The notes beneath the pieces were generated by a model, which had not been told where the DNA came from, made no database searches, and saw only the letters and a list, made by a program, of their open reading frames with translations. Shown here one piece after another: positions 23,058 through 32,754 of a stretch of DNA of 64,000 nt. Origin of the DNA: Acidobacteriota bacterium (GTDB taxonomy: Bacteria; Actinomycetota; Actinomycetes; Actinomycetales; Microbacteriaceae); assembly GCA_019352055.1 (NCBI GenBank), contig JABBOB010000001.1, positions 1-64,000 on the forward strand, in the 5' to 3' direction. Every line of letters begins with the position of its first letter. The stretch's first letter is position 1. The position numbers and the translations under genes were made by a program.

Positions 23058-25349
23058 ATGACGAACAGTGCCGGGGCCGCGACCGGCGCCGAAACCTCAG
23101 AGCCCGTCGGCCGACTCTCCGGGCACGTGCTCGTGACCGGAGGAACGGGCTTCGTCGGCCAGGCGGTGCTCGAGCGCCTCCTGGTCTCGCACCCCGACAC
23201 CCGGATCTCGCTGCTCGTCCGCGGCAAGACGGGCCAGTCCGCCGAGGACCGTGTGCGGAAGCTGCTGTCGAAGCCGGTCTTCAAGCCCTGGCGGGAGTCG
23301 GTGGGCCGCGACGAGGCGGCGCGGGTGTTCGCCGAGCGGGTGTCGGCGATCGAGGGCTCCCTCGACGAGGTGCCCGCCCTCCCCGGCGATCTCGACGTGG
23401 TCATCCACAGCGCGTCGACCGTGTCGTTCGACCCGCCGATCGACGAGGCGTTCGCCACGAACGTCGGCGGCGCCTCCGGCATCTACGGGGCGCTCCGCGC
23501 GAGCGGTGCCGACCCCCACGTCGTCCATGTGTCCACCTGCTACGTCGGCGGTGTCCGCAAGGGCGTGCTGCCCGAGGCCTCGCTGGACCACGACGCCGAC
23601 TGGCGGGTCGAGTCGACCGCCGCCGCGGCGGCCAGGCAGCGCGTCGAGCTGCGCAGCCGCGAGCCCGGCGTGCTGCGCGGGCTCATGCTGCGCGCCCGTG
23701 CGGAGCACGGCAAGGAGGGTCCCCGCGCCGTTGCGCAGGCCGCCGAGGCCGCACGCATCGACTGGGTCAAGCGCCGCCTGGTGACGGCGGGCCGGGCGCG
23801 GGCGCAGAGCCTCGGCTGGACGGACGTGTACACCCTGACGAAGGCGCTCGCCGAGCGGGCCGCCGAGGAGCTGTGGGGCACCGAGCACCGGCTGTCCGTC
23901 GTGCGCCCGAGCGTGATCGAGAGCGCGCTCGAGCACCCCTTCCCCGGCTGGATCGACGGCTTCAAGGTCGCCGACCCGCTGATCATCGCCTTCGGTCGCG
24001 GCCAGCTGCCCGACTTCCCGGGCGTCCCGGACTCGGTGCTCGACATCATCCCCGTGGACTTCGTGGTCAACGCGATCCTCGCCGCGGCGGCCACCCCCCC
24101 GGAGCCGGCGTCGCCGCGCTACCTGCACATCGCCTCCGGCGCCAGCAACCCGCTGCCGTTCCACGAGATGTACCGGAACGTGCACGAGTACTTCACCGCC
24201 AACCCGATCCCCGACACCCCCGGCGCCGAGCGGGTACCGACGTGGCAGTTCCCGGGCGACCGCCGCGTCGAGCGCGCGATCCGGCGGGCGGAGACCCTCG
24301 TCGGCGCCGCGAACACCGCGCTCGACCGGCTGCCGTCGAGCCCCCGGACGCGGGAGTGGCAGCGCACGATGGGCCGCCGCGAGCGCGACGTGGGCAACCT
24401 GCGCCAGCTGTCGGACCTCTACCGCGCCTACGTCGGCACCGAGCTGATCTTCGACGACCGGAACACGCGGGCGCTGCAGGGCCGGATCCCCTCCGACCGG
24501 CCGACCGAGGGCTTCGACGTCACGCGGATCGACTGGCGAGACTTCATGCAGCGCGTGCACGTGCCGGCCATCACGCAGCTGATGCGCGTCTTCTCGCGCG
24601 GCCGCGGCGGCGACCGCTCGACGTCCGGCGGTGCGCCGAAGCCGCTCGAGCAGCGCACCGACGTCGTCGCCGTGTTCGACCTCGAGGGCACCGTCGTCGA
24701 GTCGAACATCGTCCAGCAGCGGCTCTGGGTGCTCCGCGCGCAGGGCGGCGAGGCCGCCGCGGCGGCCGAGGCCGGATCGATCCTGACCCGGCTGCCCGCC
24801 TACCTGGCGGCCGAGCGCCGGGACCGCGGCGAGTTCCTGCGATCGTTCCTCCGCCGCTACGCCGGAATGCCGGCCGCGAAGCTCCGGGCGGCCGTGCGCG
24901 GCGGCTACACCGACGCGCTGCTGGCCCACACGAGCGGCGACGCGCTGCGCCGCGTGCGGGAGCACCGAGCGGCCGGCCACCGGACCGTGCTCGTCACGGG
25001 CTCGATCGGCGTGCTCGCCGAGCCGCTGGCGGAGCTGTTCGACGAGGTCGTCGCGGGCACGATGCACGAGGAGGACGGCACGCTGACCGGCTTCCTCGGC
25101 GCGCCGCCGCTCGTCGACGAGGCACGTGGCGCCTGGCTCGCGCAGTACGCGGAGCGGGGCGGGTACGACCTCGCGGGGTCCTACGCGTACGGGGACAGCG
25201 TCGCGGACCTGCCGTGGATGTCGCTGGTCGGCAACCCGACCGCGGTGAGCCCGGACGCCCGTCTGGCGCGCGCGGCGCTCAAGCGTCGCTGGCCGATCGT
25301 CGACTGGCACCGCGGCGGGGTGTCCCGGTCCGACCTCAGCACGTCGTGA
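23058..25349 (+). CDS. Fatty acyl-CoA reductase-like protein fused to a HAD-IB phosphatase
   Basis: A 763-aa two-domain protein. Residues 1-~500: NAD-binding 4 / male-sterility type reductase with TGGTGFVG at 27-34, HSASTVSFD, and the active-site YTLTK near residue 258, as in enzymes making fatty alcohols from acyl-CoA. Residues ~535-763: HAD-IB hydrolase with motif I VFDLEGTVVESN (second Asp replaced by Glu), motif II LVTGS and motif IV YGDSVADLP. Fatty alcohol is the co-substrate of ADPS, which is encoded divergently. The HAD domain could remove phosphate from a lipid intermediate; this is inference. Its last bases overlap the next gene (GTGA). Confidence 0.85.
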   Translation: MTNSAGAATGAETSEPVGRLSGHVLVTGGTGFVGQAVLERLLVSHPDTRISLLVRGKTGQSAEDRVRKLLSKPVFKPWRESVGRDEAARVFAERVSAIEGSLDEVPALPGDLDVVIHSASTVSFDPPIDEAFATNVGGASGIYGALRASGADPHVVHVSTCYVGGVRKGVLPEASLDHDADWRVESTAAAAARQRVELRSREPGVLRGLMLRARAEHGKEGPRAVAQAAEAARIDWVKRRLVTAGRARAQSLGWTDVYTLTKALAERAAEELWGTEHRLSVVRPSVIESALEHPFPGWIDGFKVADPLIIAFGRGQLPDFPGVPDSVLDIIPVDFVVNAILAAAATPPEPASPRYLHIASGASNPLPFHEMYRNVHEYFTANPIPDTPGAERVPTWQFPGDRRVERAIRRAETLVGAANTALDRLPSSPRTREWQRTMGRRERDVGNLRQLSDLYRAYVGTELIFDDRNTRALQGRIPSDRPTEGFDVTRIDWRDFMQRVHVPAITQLMRVFSRGRGGDRSTSGGAPKPLEQRTDVVAVFDLEGTVVESNIVQQRLWVLRAQGGEAAAAAEAGSILTRLPAYLAAERRDRGEFLRSFLRRYAGMPAAKLRAAVRGGYTDALLAHTSGDALRRVREHRAAGHRTVLVTGSIGVLAEPLAELFDEVVAGTMHEEDGTLTGFLGAPPLVDEARGAWLAQYAERGGYDLAGSYAYGDSVADLPWMSLVGNPTAVSPDARLARAALKRRWPIVDWHRGGVSRSDLSTS

Positions 25350-26113
25350 TCCCGGCCGCGGACGACGTCGTGCGTCGGCTCCGCGCCGCGGGCGTCGTGT
25401 TCGCGGAGGAGGAGGCGACGCTGCTCGTCGAAGCGGCCACCGGCGACGGTCTGGAGGCGCTCGTCGCGCGCCGCATCGCCGGAGAGCCGCTCGAACCGCT
25501 CCTCGGCTGGGCGGCGTTCGACGGCCTGCGCGTGCCCGTCGATCCGCACGTGTTCGTCCCCCGCCGCCGCACCGAGCTGCTCGCCAGGGCGGGTGCGACG
25601 CTCGCGGAGCCGGGCTCGGTCGTGCTGGACCTCTGCTGCGGGACCGGCGCGGTGGGGCTCGCGATGGCGACGCGGGTGCCCGGGGTCGCCGTGCACGCCG
25701 CCGACGTCGACCCGGCGGCGGTGGCCAACGCGCGCCGCACGCTCGCTCCGGTCGGCGGGACGGTGTGGGAGGGCGACCTGTTCGCCGCCCTCCCCGGCCG
25801 GCTCCGCGGCACCTTCGCCGTCATCGCGGTGAACGCTCCGTACGTGCCGACCGACCGGATCGCGGACATGCCGCGCGAGGCGAGGGACTTCGAGCCGCGT
25901 GCTGCGCTCGACGGCGGCGCCGACGGGCTGGACCTGCACCGCCGCGTGGCCGCGGCGGCGACGGCGTGGCTCGCTCCCGGCGGCGCGCTGCTGATCGAGA
26001 CGGGGCGGACGCAGGCGGCGTGGACCGCGCTCCTGATCGAGCGGGCCGGCCTGACCGCCTCCGTGACGTCGGACGACGAGATCGACGGCACGGTGGCCGT
26101 CGGGCGTCGCTGA
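25346..26113 (+). CDS. Putative protein-(glutamine-N5) methyltransferase, PrmC-related
   Basis: A 255-aa class I methyltransferase of the PrmC/HemK group: SAM-binding VLDLCCGTGAVGLAMA at about 92-107, acidic loop AADVDPAAVANARR, and NAPYVPTD at about 160-167 in place of the NPPY of true release-factor methylases. This NAPY variant marks a separate actinobacterial family of unknown substrate. The short N-terminal region RRIAGEPLEPLLGWAAFDGLRVPVDPHVFVPRRRTE fits PrmC. GTG 25346 overlaps the stop of the reductase-HAD gene, so translation is coupled, though a link in function is not obvious. Confidence 0.85.
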   Translation: MIPAADDVVRRLRAAGVVFAEEEATLLVEAATGDGLEALVARRIAGEPLEPLLGWAAFDGLRVPVDPHVFVPRRRTELLARAGATLAEPGSVVLDLCCGTGAVGLAMATRVPGVAVHAADVDPAAVANARRTLAPVGGTVWEGDLFAALPGRLRGTFAVIAVNAPYVPTDRIADMPREARDFEPRAALDGGADGLDLHRRVAAAATAWLAPGGALLIETGRTQAAWTALLIERAGLTASVTSDDEIDGTVAVGRR

Positions 26114-26171
26114 CGGCGGCGCAGCCGGCGCCGATCCCGCCCGCGGTAACGTCCGCACCGGGAGGTGCCGC

Positions 26172-26894
26172 GTGACGGATCAGGCTCGGCTCGGGGTGTG
26201 GGCGATGCTCGGGGAACCGCGGACCGCGGCGGCGCTGGAGCACGCGGGCTTCGACTGGCTCGTGCTCGATGCGCAGCACGGCCACTTCGACGACGGCGCG
26301 GTGCGGCAGACGCTCATGCTTCGTCGCGAGCGCCGGGTGCCCCTCCTCGTCCGGACGCGGGCGAACGACGCGGGCCTCATCGGTCGGGCGCTGGACGCCG
26401 GAGCGGACGGCGTCGTCGTGCCACTCGTCGAGAGCGCTGCGGAGGCAGAGGCGGCCGTCTCCGCCGCGAACCACCCACCCCGGGGGATCCGCAGCTGGGG
26501 ACCGCTGCCGGGGCTCGAGCGCACCGACTCGCCGACGGGCGGACCCCCGGCGCCGTTCGTCGCCGTGATGGTGGAGACCGCGCAGGGCCTCGCGGACGTC
26601 GAGGCGATCGCGCGCACGCCCGGCCTCGCCCTCGTGTTCGTGGGACCGTTCGATCTGTCGCTCAGCCTCGGCACGACGGTCGACGGCCTGCTCGACGGTC
26701 ACGCCTCCGCGTTGCAGCGCATCCTCGCCGCGTGCGAGGCGGCCGGGGTGCCCGCCGGGGCGTTCGGCGCCACCGTGCCCAGGGCCCGGCGGTTCGTCGA
26801 GCTCGGCTTCACCTGGGTGGTCGCCGCGCTCGACACCGGCGTGCTCGACGCCGGCGGCAGGATCGCGGACGAGGTGCGCGCCGCCGGCGGTTGA
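26172..26894 (+). CDS. HpcH/HpaI-family aldolase
   Basis: A 240-aa TIM barrel of the 2-keto-3-deoxy acid (class II) aldolase family. The start region WLVLDAQHGHFDDGAV has the catalytic His; VRTRANDAGLIGRALDAGADGVVVPLVES, RGIRSWGP, and the metal ligands in VMVETAQG (Glu) and VGPFDLSLSLG (Asp) are all present. It should reversibly cleave a 2-keto-3-deoxy sugar acid to pyruvate and an aldehyde. GTG 26172 follows GGAGGTG at 26161, with TAACGT further upstream. No other sugar-acid gene is adjacent, so the substrate is open. Confidence 0.88.
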   Translation: MTDQARLGVWAMLGEPRTAAALEHAGFDWLVLDAQHGHFDDGAVRQTLMLRRERRVPLLVRTRANDAGLIGRALDAGADGVVVPLVESAAEAEAAVSAANHPPRGIRSWGPLPGLERTDSPTGGPPAPFVAVMVETAQGLADVEAIARTPGLALVFVGPFDLSLSLGTTVDGLLDGHASALQRILAACEAAGVPAGAFGATVPRARRFVELGFTWVVAALDTGVLDAGGRIADEVRAAGG

Positions 26895-26898
26895 CGGC

Positions 26899-27147
26899 TC
26901 AGACGGCCGCGAGCCTCTCGCGCAGCGCTTCGTCGGAGGGTTCGACGAGGAACGAGCCGTCCGGGAACACGATCACCGGGATGCTCTGGCGCCCGCTGAT
27001 CTCCTGCGCCTCGTCGGCGGCGTCCTTCGACGCCTCCACGTCGACCCAGCGGTACGCGACGCCCTCCTGATCGAGCAGCGCCTTGGACCGGCGGCAGTCG
27101 CGGCACCAGTCGGCGCCGTACACGGTGAGTTCGGTGGTGTCGGTCAT
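26899..27147 (-). CDS. Mycoredoxin-type glutaredoxin
   Basis: An 82-aa glutaredoxin fold with the redox site ADWCRDCRRSK (C15 and C18), the Val-Asp strand YRWVDVEASKD, cis-proline IPVIVFPDGSFL and the C-terminal helix. Small actinobacterial proteins of this kind use mycothiol to reduce disulfides. ATG 27147 lies 7 nt after TACGCT, with GGAGG in between, so both leaderless and led starts are possible. Convergent with the aldolase gene, 4 bp between the stops. Confidence 0.9.
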   Translation of the reverse strand: MTDTTELTVYGADWCRDCRRSKALLDQEGVAYRWVDVEASKDAADEAQEISGRQSIPVIVFPDGSFLVEPSDEALRERLAAV

Positions 27148-27267
27148 GCCTCCGAGCGTACGGCCGCCGGCGGCCGCCCCGGACCTGAGGGATCGGCTCG
27201 CAGCGGTACCGCTGCCGGCCCGCGGGGGTTACCGTGTGCGCTGCGTCGACGGCGACGGGGAGGTCGG

Positions 27268-28479
27268 ATGACCGGGGAGACACGAGCAGGTCGGCGTGCA
27301 TCGACGCGCCGCCTGGTGGCCGAGTCCTGGGCGCGCGCGACCGCTCGGCGGCTCGCACCGGATCGGGCGGAGGCCGGTGCCCCGCCCGAGCACGGCCTGC
27401 TCGACGAGATGCGGCGCACGCACCCGCTGGCCGCCGCGGTGCCGGTGATCCGCTCGCTGCTCGTCCGCGACGCCGACGAGGGATCCGGTGTCGTCGTCGC
27501 CGTCGGGGACGCCGCCGGCAGGCTGCTCTGGGTCGAGGGCGACCGGACGCTCGTCCGGCGCGCCGAGGGCATGCGCTTCGTTCCCGGCGCCGACTGGTCG
27601 GAGTCGCGGGTCGGCACCTCCGCTCCGGGCACCGCGCTCGCGCTCGACCGCGCCGTGCAGATCTCGGGCGGCGAGCACTTCGCGGTGCAGGTGCAGCAGT
27701 GGAGCTGCAGCGCCGTGCCCGTGCACGACCTCCGCACGCACGAGACGATCGGGGTGATCGACATCACCGGCGGCCCCGACGCGGTCGGCCCGCGTGCGCT
27801 CCCCCTCCTCGAGGCGACCGTCGCGGCGGTCGAGCGCGAGCTGCTGCTGCAGCACCTCCAGCGTGGGGAGGGGCGGCCGACGCGGGGCAGGAACGTCGCC
27901 CGCGCCCCCCGCCTGGTGGTGCTCGGCCGCGACCAGGCCGAGCTGAGCGTCGACGGCCGAACGATGTCGCTGTCGATGCGGCACGCCGAGCTGCTGACTC
28001 TGCTCGCCTGGCACCGCACCGGGCTGTCCGCGGAGCGCCTCGCCGAGCTCGTGCACGGCAGGTCGGACGCGACCGCGACGATCCGGCCCGAGATGGTGCG
28101 CCTGCGCCACGTGCTGCAGGGCCTCGCACCCGGGCTCGTCCCGCTCGCCCGGCCCTACCGGCTCCCCGTGCCCGTCGATCTGGACGTGCGGCAGCTGCTC
28201 GCGATGCTCGATCGCGGTGCCCACCGGGCCGCCCTGCAGGCGTACCGCGGGGAGGTGCTGCCCGCCTCCGTCGCCCCCGGCATCGAGGAGATCCGGGAGG
28301 AGGTCGGCGGCCGGCTGCGCGAGGCGCTCCTCGAGAGCGCCTCCCCCGACCTGCTCCTCAGCTTCGCGGAGCGGGTCGCTCCGACCGATCCGGAGCCGCT
28401 GATGACGGCCCTGCACCTCCTCCCCGCCCGCTCCCCCAAGCGCGCCGGCATCGTCGCGCGGCTCGAGGCGCTCGCCTGA
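27268..28479 (+). CDS. GAF-domain transcriptional regulator of the aldehyde dehydrogenase operon
   Basis: A 403-aa regulator. The N-terminal segment [15 protein letters not shown]...[14 protein letters not shown] and the GAF domain (about 70-190, with [27 protein letters not shown] and [10 protein letters not shown]) match the acetoin-type sensor region of AcoR-like proteins. No AAA+ domain follows; instead the C-terminal half has a winged-helix-like segment ([30 protein letters not shown]). This architecture usually sits next to aldehyde dehydrogenase and DUF779 genes, as here, and probably activates them. ATG 27268 follows GGGGAGG. Confidence 0.82.
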   Translation: MTGETRAGRRASTRRLVAESWARATARRLAPDRAEAGAPPEHGLLDEMRRTHPLAAAVPVIRSLLVRDADEGSGVVVAVGDAAGRLLWVEGDRTLVRRAEGMRFVPGADWSESRVGTSAPGTALALDRAVQISGGEHFAVQVQQWSCSAVPVHDLRTHETIGVIDITGGPDAVGPRALPLLEATVAAVERELLLQHLQRGEGRPTRGRNVARAPRLVVLGRDQAELSVDGRTMSLSMRHAELLTLLAWHRTGLSAERLAELVHGRSDATATIRPEMVRLRHVLQGLAPGLVPLARPYRLPVPVDLDVRQLLAMLDRGAHRAALQAYRGEVLPASVAPGIEEIREEVGGRLREALLESASPDLLLSFAERVAPTDPEPLMTALHLLPARSPKRAGIVARLEALA

Positions 28480-28625
28480 ACCGCGGCGCCGGACCGCGCA
28501 ACGGAGCGCAACCTCCGTCGGCCTACCGTCCGGATCAGGCACGGCGACGCCCGTGCCCGACCGCGACGGCGTCCACACGACGCGAGCGGCCCGGACGACG
28601 AAGTCTGGAAGGACGAGTTCCGACG

Positions 28626-30197
<1,572 letters not shown>

Positions 30198-30277
30198 GCC
30201 GTATCCCGATCGGGGCCGTAGCGCGATGCACCGTCTCGCGCTACGGCCTCACGGTCCCGTCCGAGCGAGGAGTTGTG

Positions 30278-30691
30278 ATGACCGCGTCGAAGATCGATGT
30301 GTCGCCCGCAGCGGCAGAGCTGCTGCGCAGCCTGGCCGCCAAGCACGGGCCGCTGATGTTCCACCAGTCCGGCGGATGCTGCGACGGGTCGAGCCCCATG
30401 TGCTACCCGGTCGGCATGTTCCGGACCGGCCGTTCGGACGTGCACCTCGGCGACCTCGACATCGCGGGAACCGACCCCGTGCCCGTGTACATGTCCGCCT
30501 CCCAGTACGAGCTCTGGAAGTTCACGCACATCACCATCGACCTCGTCGATGGGCGCGGCAGCGGCTTCTCGGTGGAGGCCCCTGAGGGCAAGCGCTTCCT
30601 GATCCGATCCCGGATGCTCACCGACGCCGAGGTGACGGAGCTCGGCATCGAGCCCCGCTTCACCCTCGGCGCGCAGCCCCTCCTCCGCTGA
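30278..30691 (+). CDS. DUF779 protein
   Basis: A 137-aa DUF779 protein. It carries the family motif HGPLMFHQSGGCCDGSSPMCYPVGMF (about 25-50) with a Cys pair and a third Cys that could bind metal, and ends with FLIRSRMLTDAE. DUF779 genes nearly always follow aldehyde dehydrogenase genes; the role is unknown and may be in maturation or detoxification. ATG 30278 is preceded by GAGGAG. It is probably cotranscribed with the ALDH gene and is followed by a strong stem-loop. Confidence 0.88.
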   Translation: MTASKIDVSPAAAELLRSLAAKHGPLMFHQSGGCCDGSSPMCYPVGMFRTGRSDVHLGDLDIAGTDPVPVYMSASQYELWKFTHITIDLVDGRGSGFSVEAPEGKRFLIRSRMLTDAEVTELGIEPRFTLGAQPLLR

Positions 30692-30698
30692 CTCGCTG

Positions 30699-30760
30699 CG
30701 GGGGCTCTGCGCGGCTGGCGGGGTTGCGCGCGCTGCCCCATCAGCCGCGGAGCGCCCCCG
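30699..30760. terminator. Long stem-loop between convergent genes
   Basis: Arms 30699-30717 (CGGGGGCTCTGCGCGGCTG) and 30742-30760 match in 17 of 19 positions over a 24-nt loop. It ends 11 bp from the stop at 30771 and follows the DUF779 stop by 8 bp, so it can end both transcripts. Its right arm resembles the hairpin at 31885-31923. Confidence 0.7.
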
Positions 30761-30770
30761 GAGAGGAAAG

Positions 30771-31790
30771 TCAAGTCCGCCACCTCGGCGCACGCGGCTG
30801 GCGGCGAGGGCGCGCCTCCCGCGCTGCGCCCATGTAGTCCGCCAGGGTCACCCGGTGCCGAGGCGGTACCACCCCGACGCGGGCGAGGAGCGCGCGCATG
30901 AGTGCGAGGCTCCCCGCCTGGATCCAGCCGAACCTGGCGAGCCCGTCCAGCTGGGCCCGGATCTCGTCCTCACGCCACTTTTCGGCGACCACGGCTCGCC
31001 CAGCGCCCTGCGGGGCCATCCTGGGGTCCAGGAACTTCTGCTCGCCGTCGAACTCGGTCCCCACCCGGACGGATGGGAAGAGCCCGTCGAGGAACGCGCT
31101 GGAGCCGTCGCTCAGCACGAGGCGGTGCTGCAGGATCGGGACCTCGACGCCCAGACGGAAGAAGGTCACGAGCGTGCGGGACTCCCCCGCCGACTCGGCG
31201 CCAGGATGCGCGAACCCCACGACGTCGGACGTCCGCCGCGATGCCCTCCTCGGACCGGCCGCCTCGACCGCCTCCTCCAGGAGCACTCGGGGCACGCCGT
31301 CGGAGAGCGCACCGCTCGCTGCCATCACGCCCTCCTCGAACGGCAGCCCGCCGGCGAGGTCGACCACGGTGCGGCCGACCCCGGTGGCGAAGAGGTCGCC
31401 GAACCGCACGACGTCCTCCGCCGAGATCAGGAACCGGTGCATGGTCTGGCCGACCCGGTGACGCTGGTCCTCGTCCTCGGTGGTCACGTGCAGGGTGTGG
31501 AGGCGCGTCCGCATGACCGGGAGCCCGTGCAGCACTGCGGCGGAGACGTGGGAGAACACCATCGCGCTGGGCGAGACGGCCGCGAGCGCCCGCATCCGGA
31601 CGATGTGCTGATCCTCGGGCGTCATCGCCTCGAAGGCGACCCGGTCGACGTAGGCCCGAGGCTGAAGGCGGAGCAGCAGCCCGCGCGCGACGTCGCGGCT
31701 GATCGCCCGCCGTTCGGCACCCGAGTGCGAGTTCCGGACGACGATGAGCTCGATCAGCCAGGGCCCGACCGCGGCCAGAAGCGGTTCCAC
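30771..31790 (-). CDS. AbiEi-like / DUF559-type winged-helix and nuclease-fold protein
   Basis: About 339 aa. The N-terminal part (VVRNSHSGAERRAISRDVARGLLLRLQPRAYV, then FSHVSAAVLHGLPV) matches actinobacterial AbiEi-type antitoxin-like proteins. The C-terminal part has the DUF559/Vsr-like restriction-endonuclease core: GTEFDGEQKF followed by VAEKWREDEIRAQL. No AbiEii toxin gene is adjacent, so this is an orphan of a family that is abundant in Microbacteriaceae and of unknown role. The start is uncertain: GTG 31790 is chosen because the family begins near here; GTG 31901 would add 37 residues. It is flanked by two similar stem-loops. Confidence 0.65.
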   Translation of the reverse strand: MEPLLAAVGPWLIELIVVRNSHSGAERRAISRDVARGLLLRLQPRAYVDRVAFEAMTPEDQHIVRMRALAAVSPSAMVFSHVSAAVLHGLPVMRTRLHTLHVTTEDEDQRHRVGQTMHRFLISAEDVVRFGDLFATGVGRTVVDLAGGLPFEEGVMAASGALSDGVPRVLLEEAVEAAGPRRASRRTSDVVGFAHPGAESAGESRTLVTFFRLGVEVPILQHRLVLSDGSSAFLDGLFPSVRVGTEFDGEQKFLDPRMAPQGAGRAVVAEKWREDEIRAQLDGLARFGWIQAGSLALMRALLARVGVVPPRHRVTLADYMGAAREARPRRQPRAPRWRT

Positions 31791-31884
31791 GCCGCGATGC
31801 TGACGCGACCCGAGCGCCTCCGCACGACGCTGCCCTGTGGAGGACCGGATCTCAGGCCGTGCTGACCGGCGAGATGACTCACTT

Positions 31885-31923
31885 GGGGCTGCCCGCGCCA
31901 CGCGATCAGCCGCGGGGAGCCCC
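31885..31923 (-). terminator. Terminator hairpin of the diiron-protein operon
   Basis: GGGGCTGCCCGCG (31885-31897) pairs with CGCGGGGAGCCCC (31911-31923), one mismatch in 13. It lies 13 bp beyond the stop at 31936. The right part, ATCAGCCGCGG...GCCCCCGGAG, recurs at 30740-30763. Confidence 0.65.
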
Positions 31924-31935
31924 CGGAGGGAAGGG

Positions 31936-32745
31936 TTAGGCGGCGGGGATGTCGGCGTAGAGGCCGCGGGCGCGGAAGGCCTTCTCGTTGATCGCGAGGC
32001 CGGTCATGCCCGGCATCTTCGCGATCGCCTCATCCATCTTCCGGACCTCCTTGAGACCCTCCTCGCCGTCGAAGAGGTACCCCATGACGAAGCGGACCTC
32101 CTCGTCGGGCTCGATGGTCGAACCCACCGGGCCCCACACCTTCGACAGCGCGAAGCGGGTGAACTTCCGGGCGAGTGTGCTCTCCTCGAGCCGCTTGACC
32201 GCCTGGGTCGTGTAGAACGCGATGTGACGGGACTCCTGCGCCGCGATGCGCACCAGCAGCGGGGCGAGCGCGGGATGCGGCTCGAGCTTCGCCAGGCGGC
32301 GGTACGCGGCGGCGGCGCCGCGCTCGTTCACGCTGCCCCAGGACATGTGGGTGGCGACGAAGTCCTTGCCCACGATGTTGCCGTAGATCGACTGCTTGAT
32401 CGGGTCGATCCGGTCGCGCCAGCCGAGCTTGATGCGGGTCGCCTTGAGCTGGTCGTACTCGACGGTGACGCCGTGCACCTTCAGGACTGCGGCGAGCGCC
32501 TCGCCGTGCCAGTACTCCTCGCGGTTCCACATCGTCATGAACGTGGAGACCTCGCCGTCGCCGTGGGACGGGGTGACCAGCATGTCCCGGAGGTAGCAGA
32601 CGGTGTGGTACTCGACGTCGCACATGTAGCGCAGGGCGCGCAGCGACGTCTCGGGCAGCGGGTTCGTCCGGAACGCGTCCAGGTCGATGTCGCCCCACGT
32701 GACGGCGGTGCTGGTCTCAGCGAAGGTGTCGATGTCGAAAGCCAT
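31936..32745 (-). CDS. Acyl-ACP desaturase-type diiron protein
   Basis: A 269-aa ferritin-like helical protein related to the soluble acyl-ACP desaturases. Candidate diiron ligands are E45 (DVEYHT), E77 and H80 (REEYWH), E141 (VNERG) and E171 and H174 (AAQESRH), the complete E/ExxH/E/ExxH set. It should use O2 and two electrons to desaturate or oxidise a carrier-bound substrate; the substrate is not shown by the sequence. The gene is second in an operon, 9 bp after a paralogue that has lost most ligands. A stem-loop follows. Confidence 0.8.
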   Translation of the reverse strand: MAFDIDTFAETSTAVTWGDIDLDAFRTNPLPETSLRALRYMCDVEYHTVCYLRDMLVTPSHGDGEVSTFMTMWNREEYWHGEALAAVLKVHGVTVEYDQLKATRIKLGWRDRIDPIKQSIYGNIVGKDFVATHMSWGSVNERGAAAAYRRLAKLEPHPALAPLLVRIAAQESRHIAFYTTQAVKRLEESTLARKFTRFALSKVWGPVGSTIEPDEEVRFVMGYLFDGEEGLKEVRKMDEAIAKMPGMTGLAINEKAFRARGLYADIPAA

Positions 32746-32754
32746 GGTGTGCGC

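Noticed and set aside
28480..28625. Riboswitch in the 146-bp leader of the aldehyde dehydrogenase gene
   Set aside because: A TACCGT -10 gives a leader of about 95 nt, but no known aptamer sequence or strong terminator stem is visible.
30771..31790. AbiE-type toxin-antitoxin system
   Set aside because: Only the AbiEi-like protein is present; no AbiEii nucleotidyltransferase is adjacent on either strand, so a complete system is not claimed.
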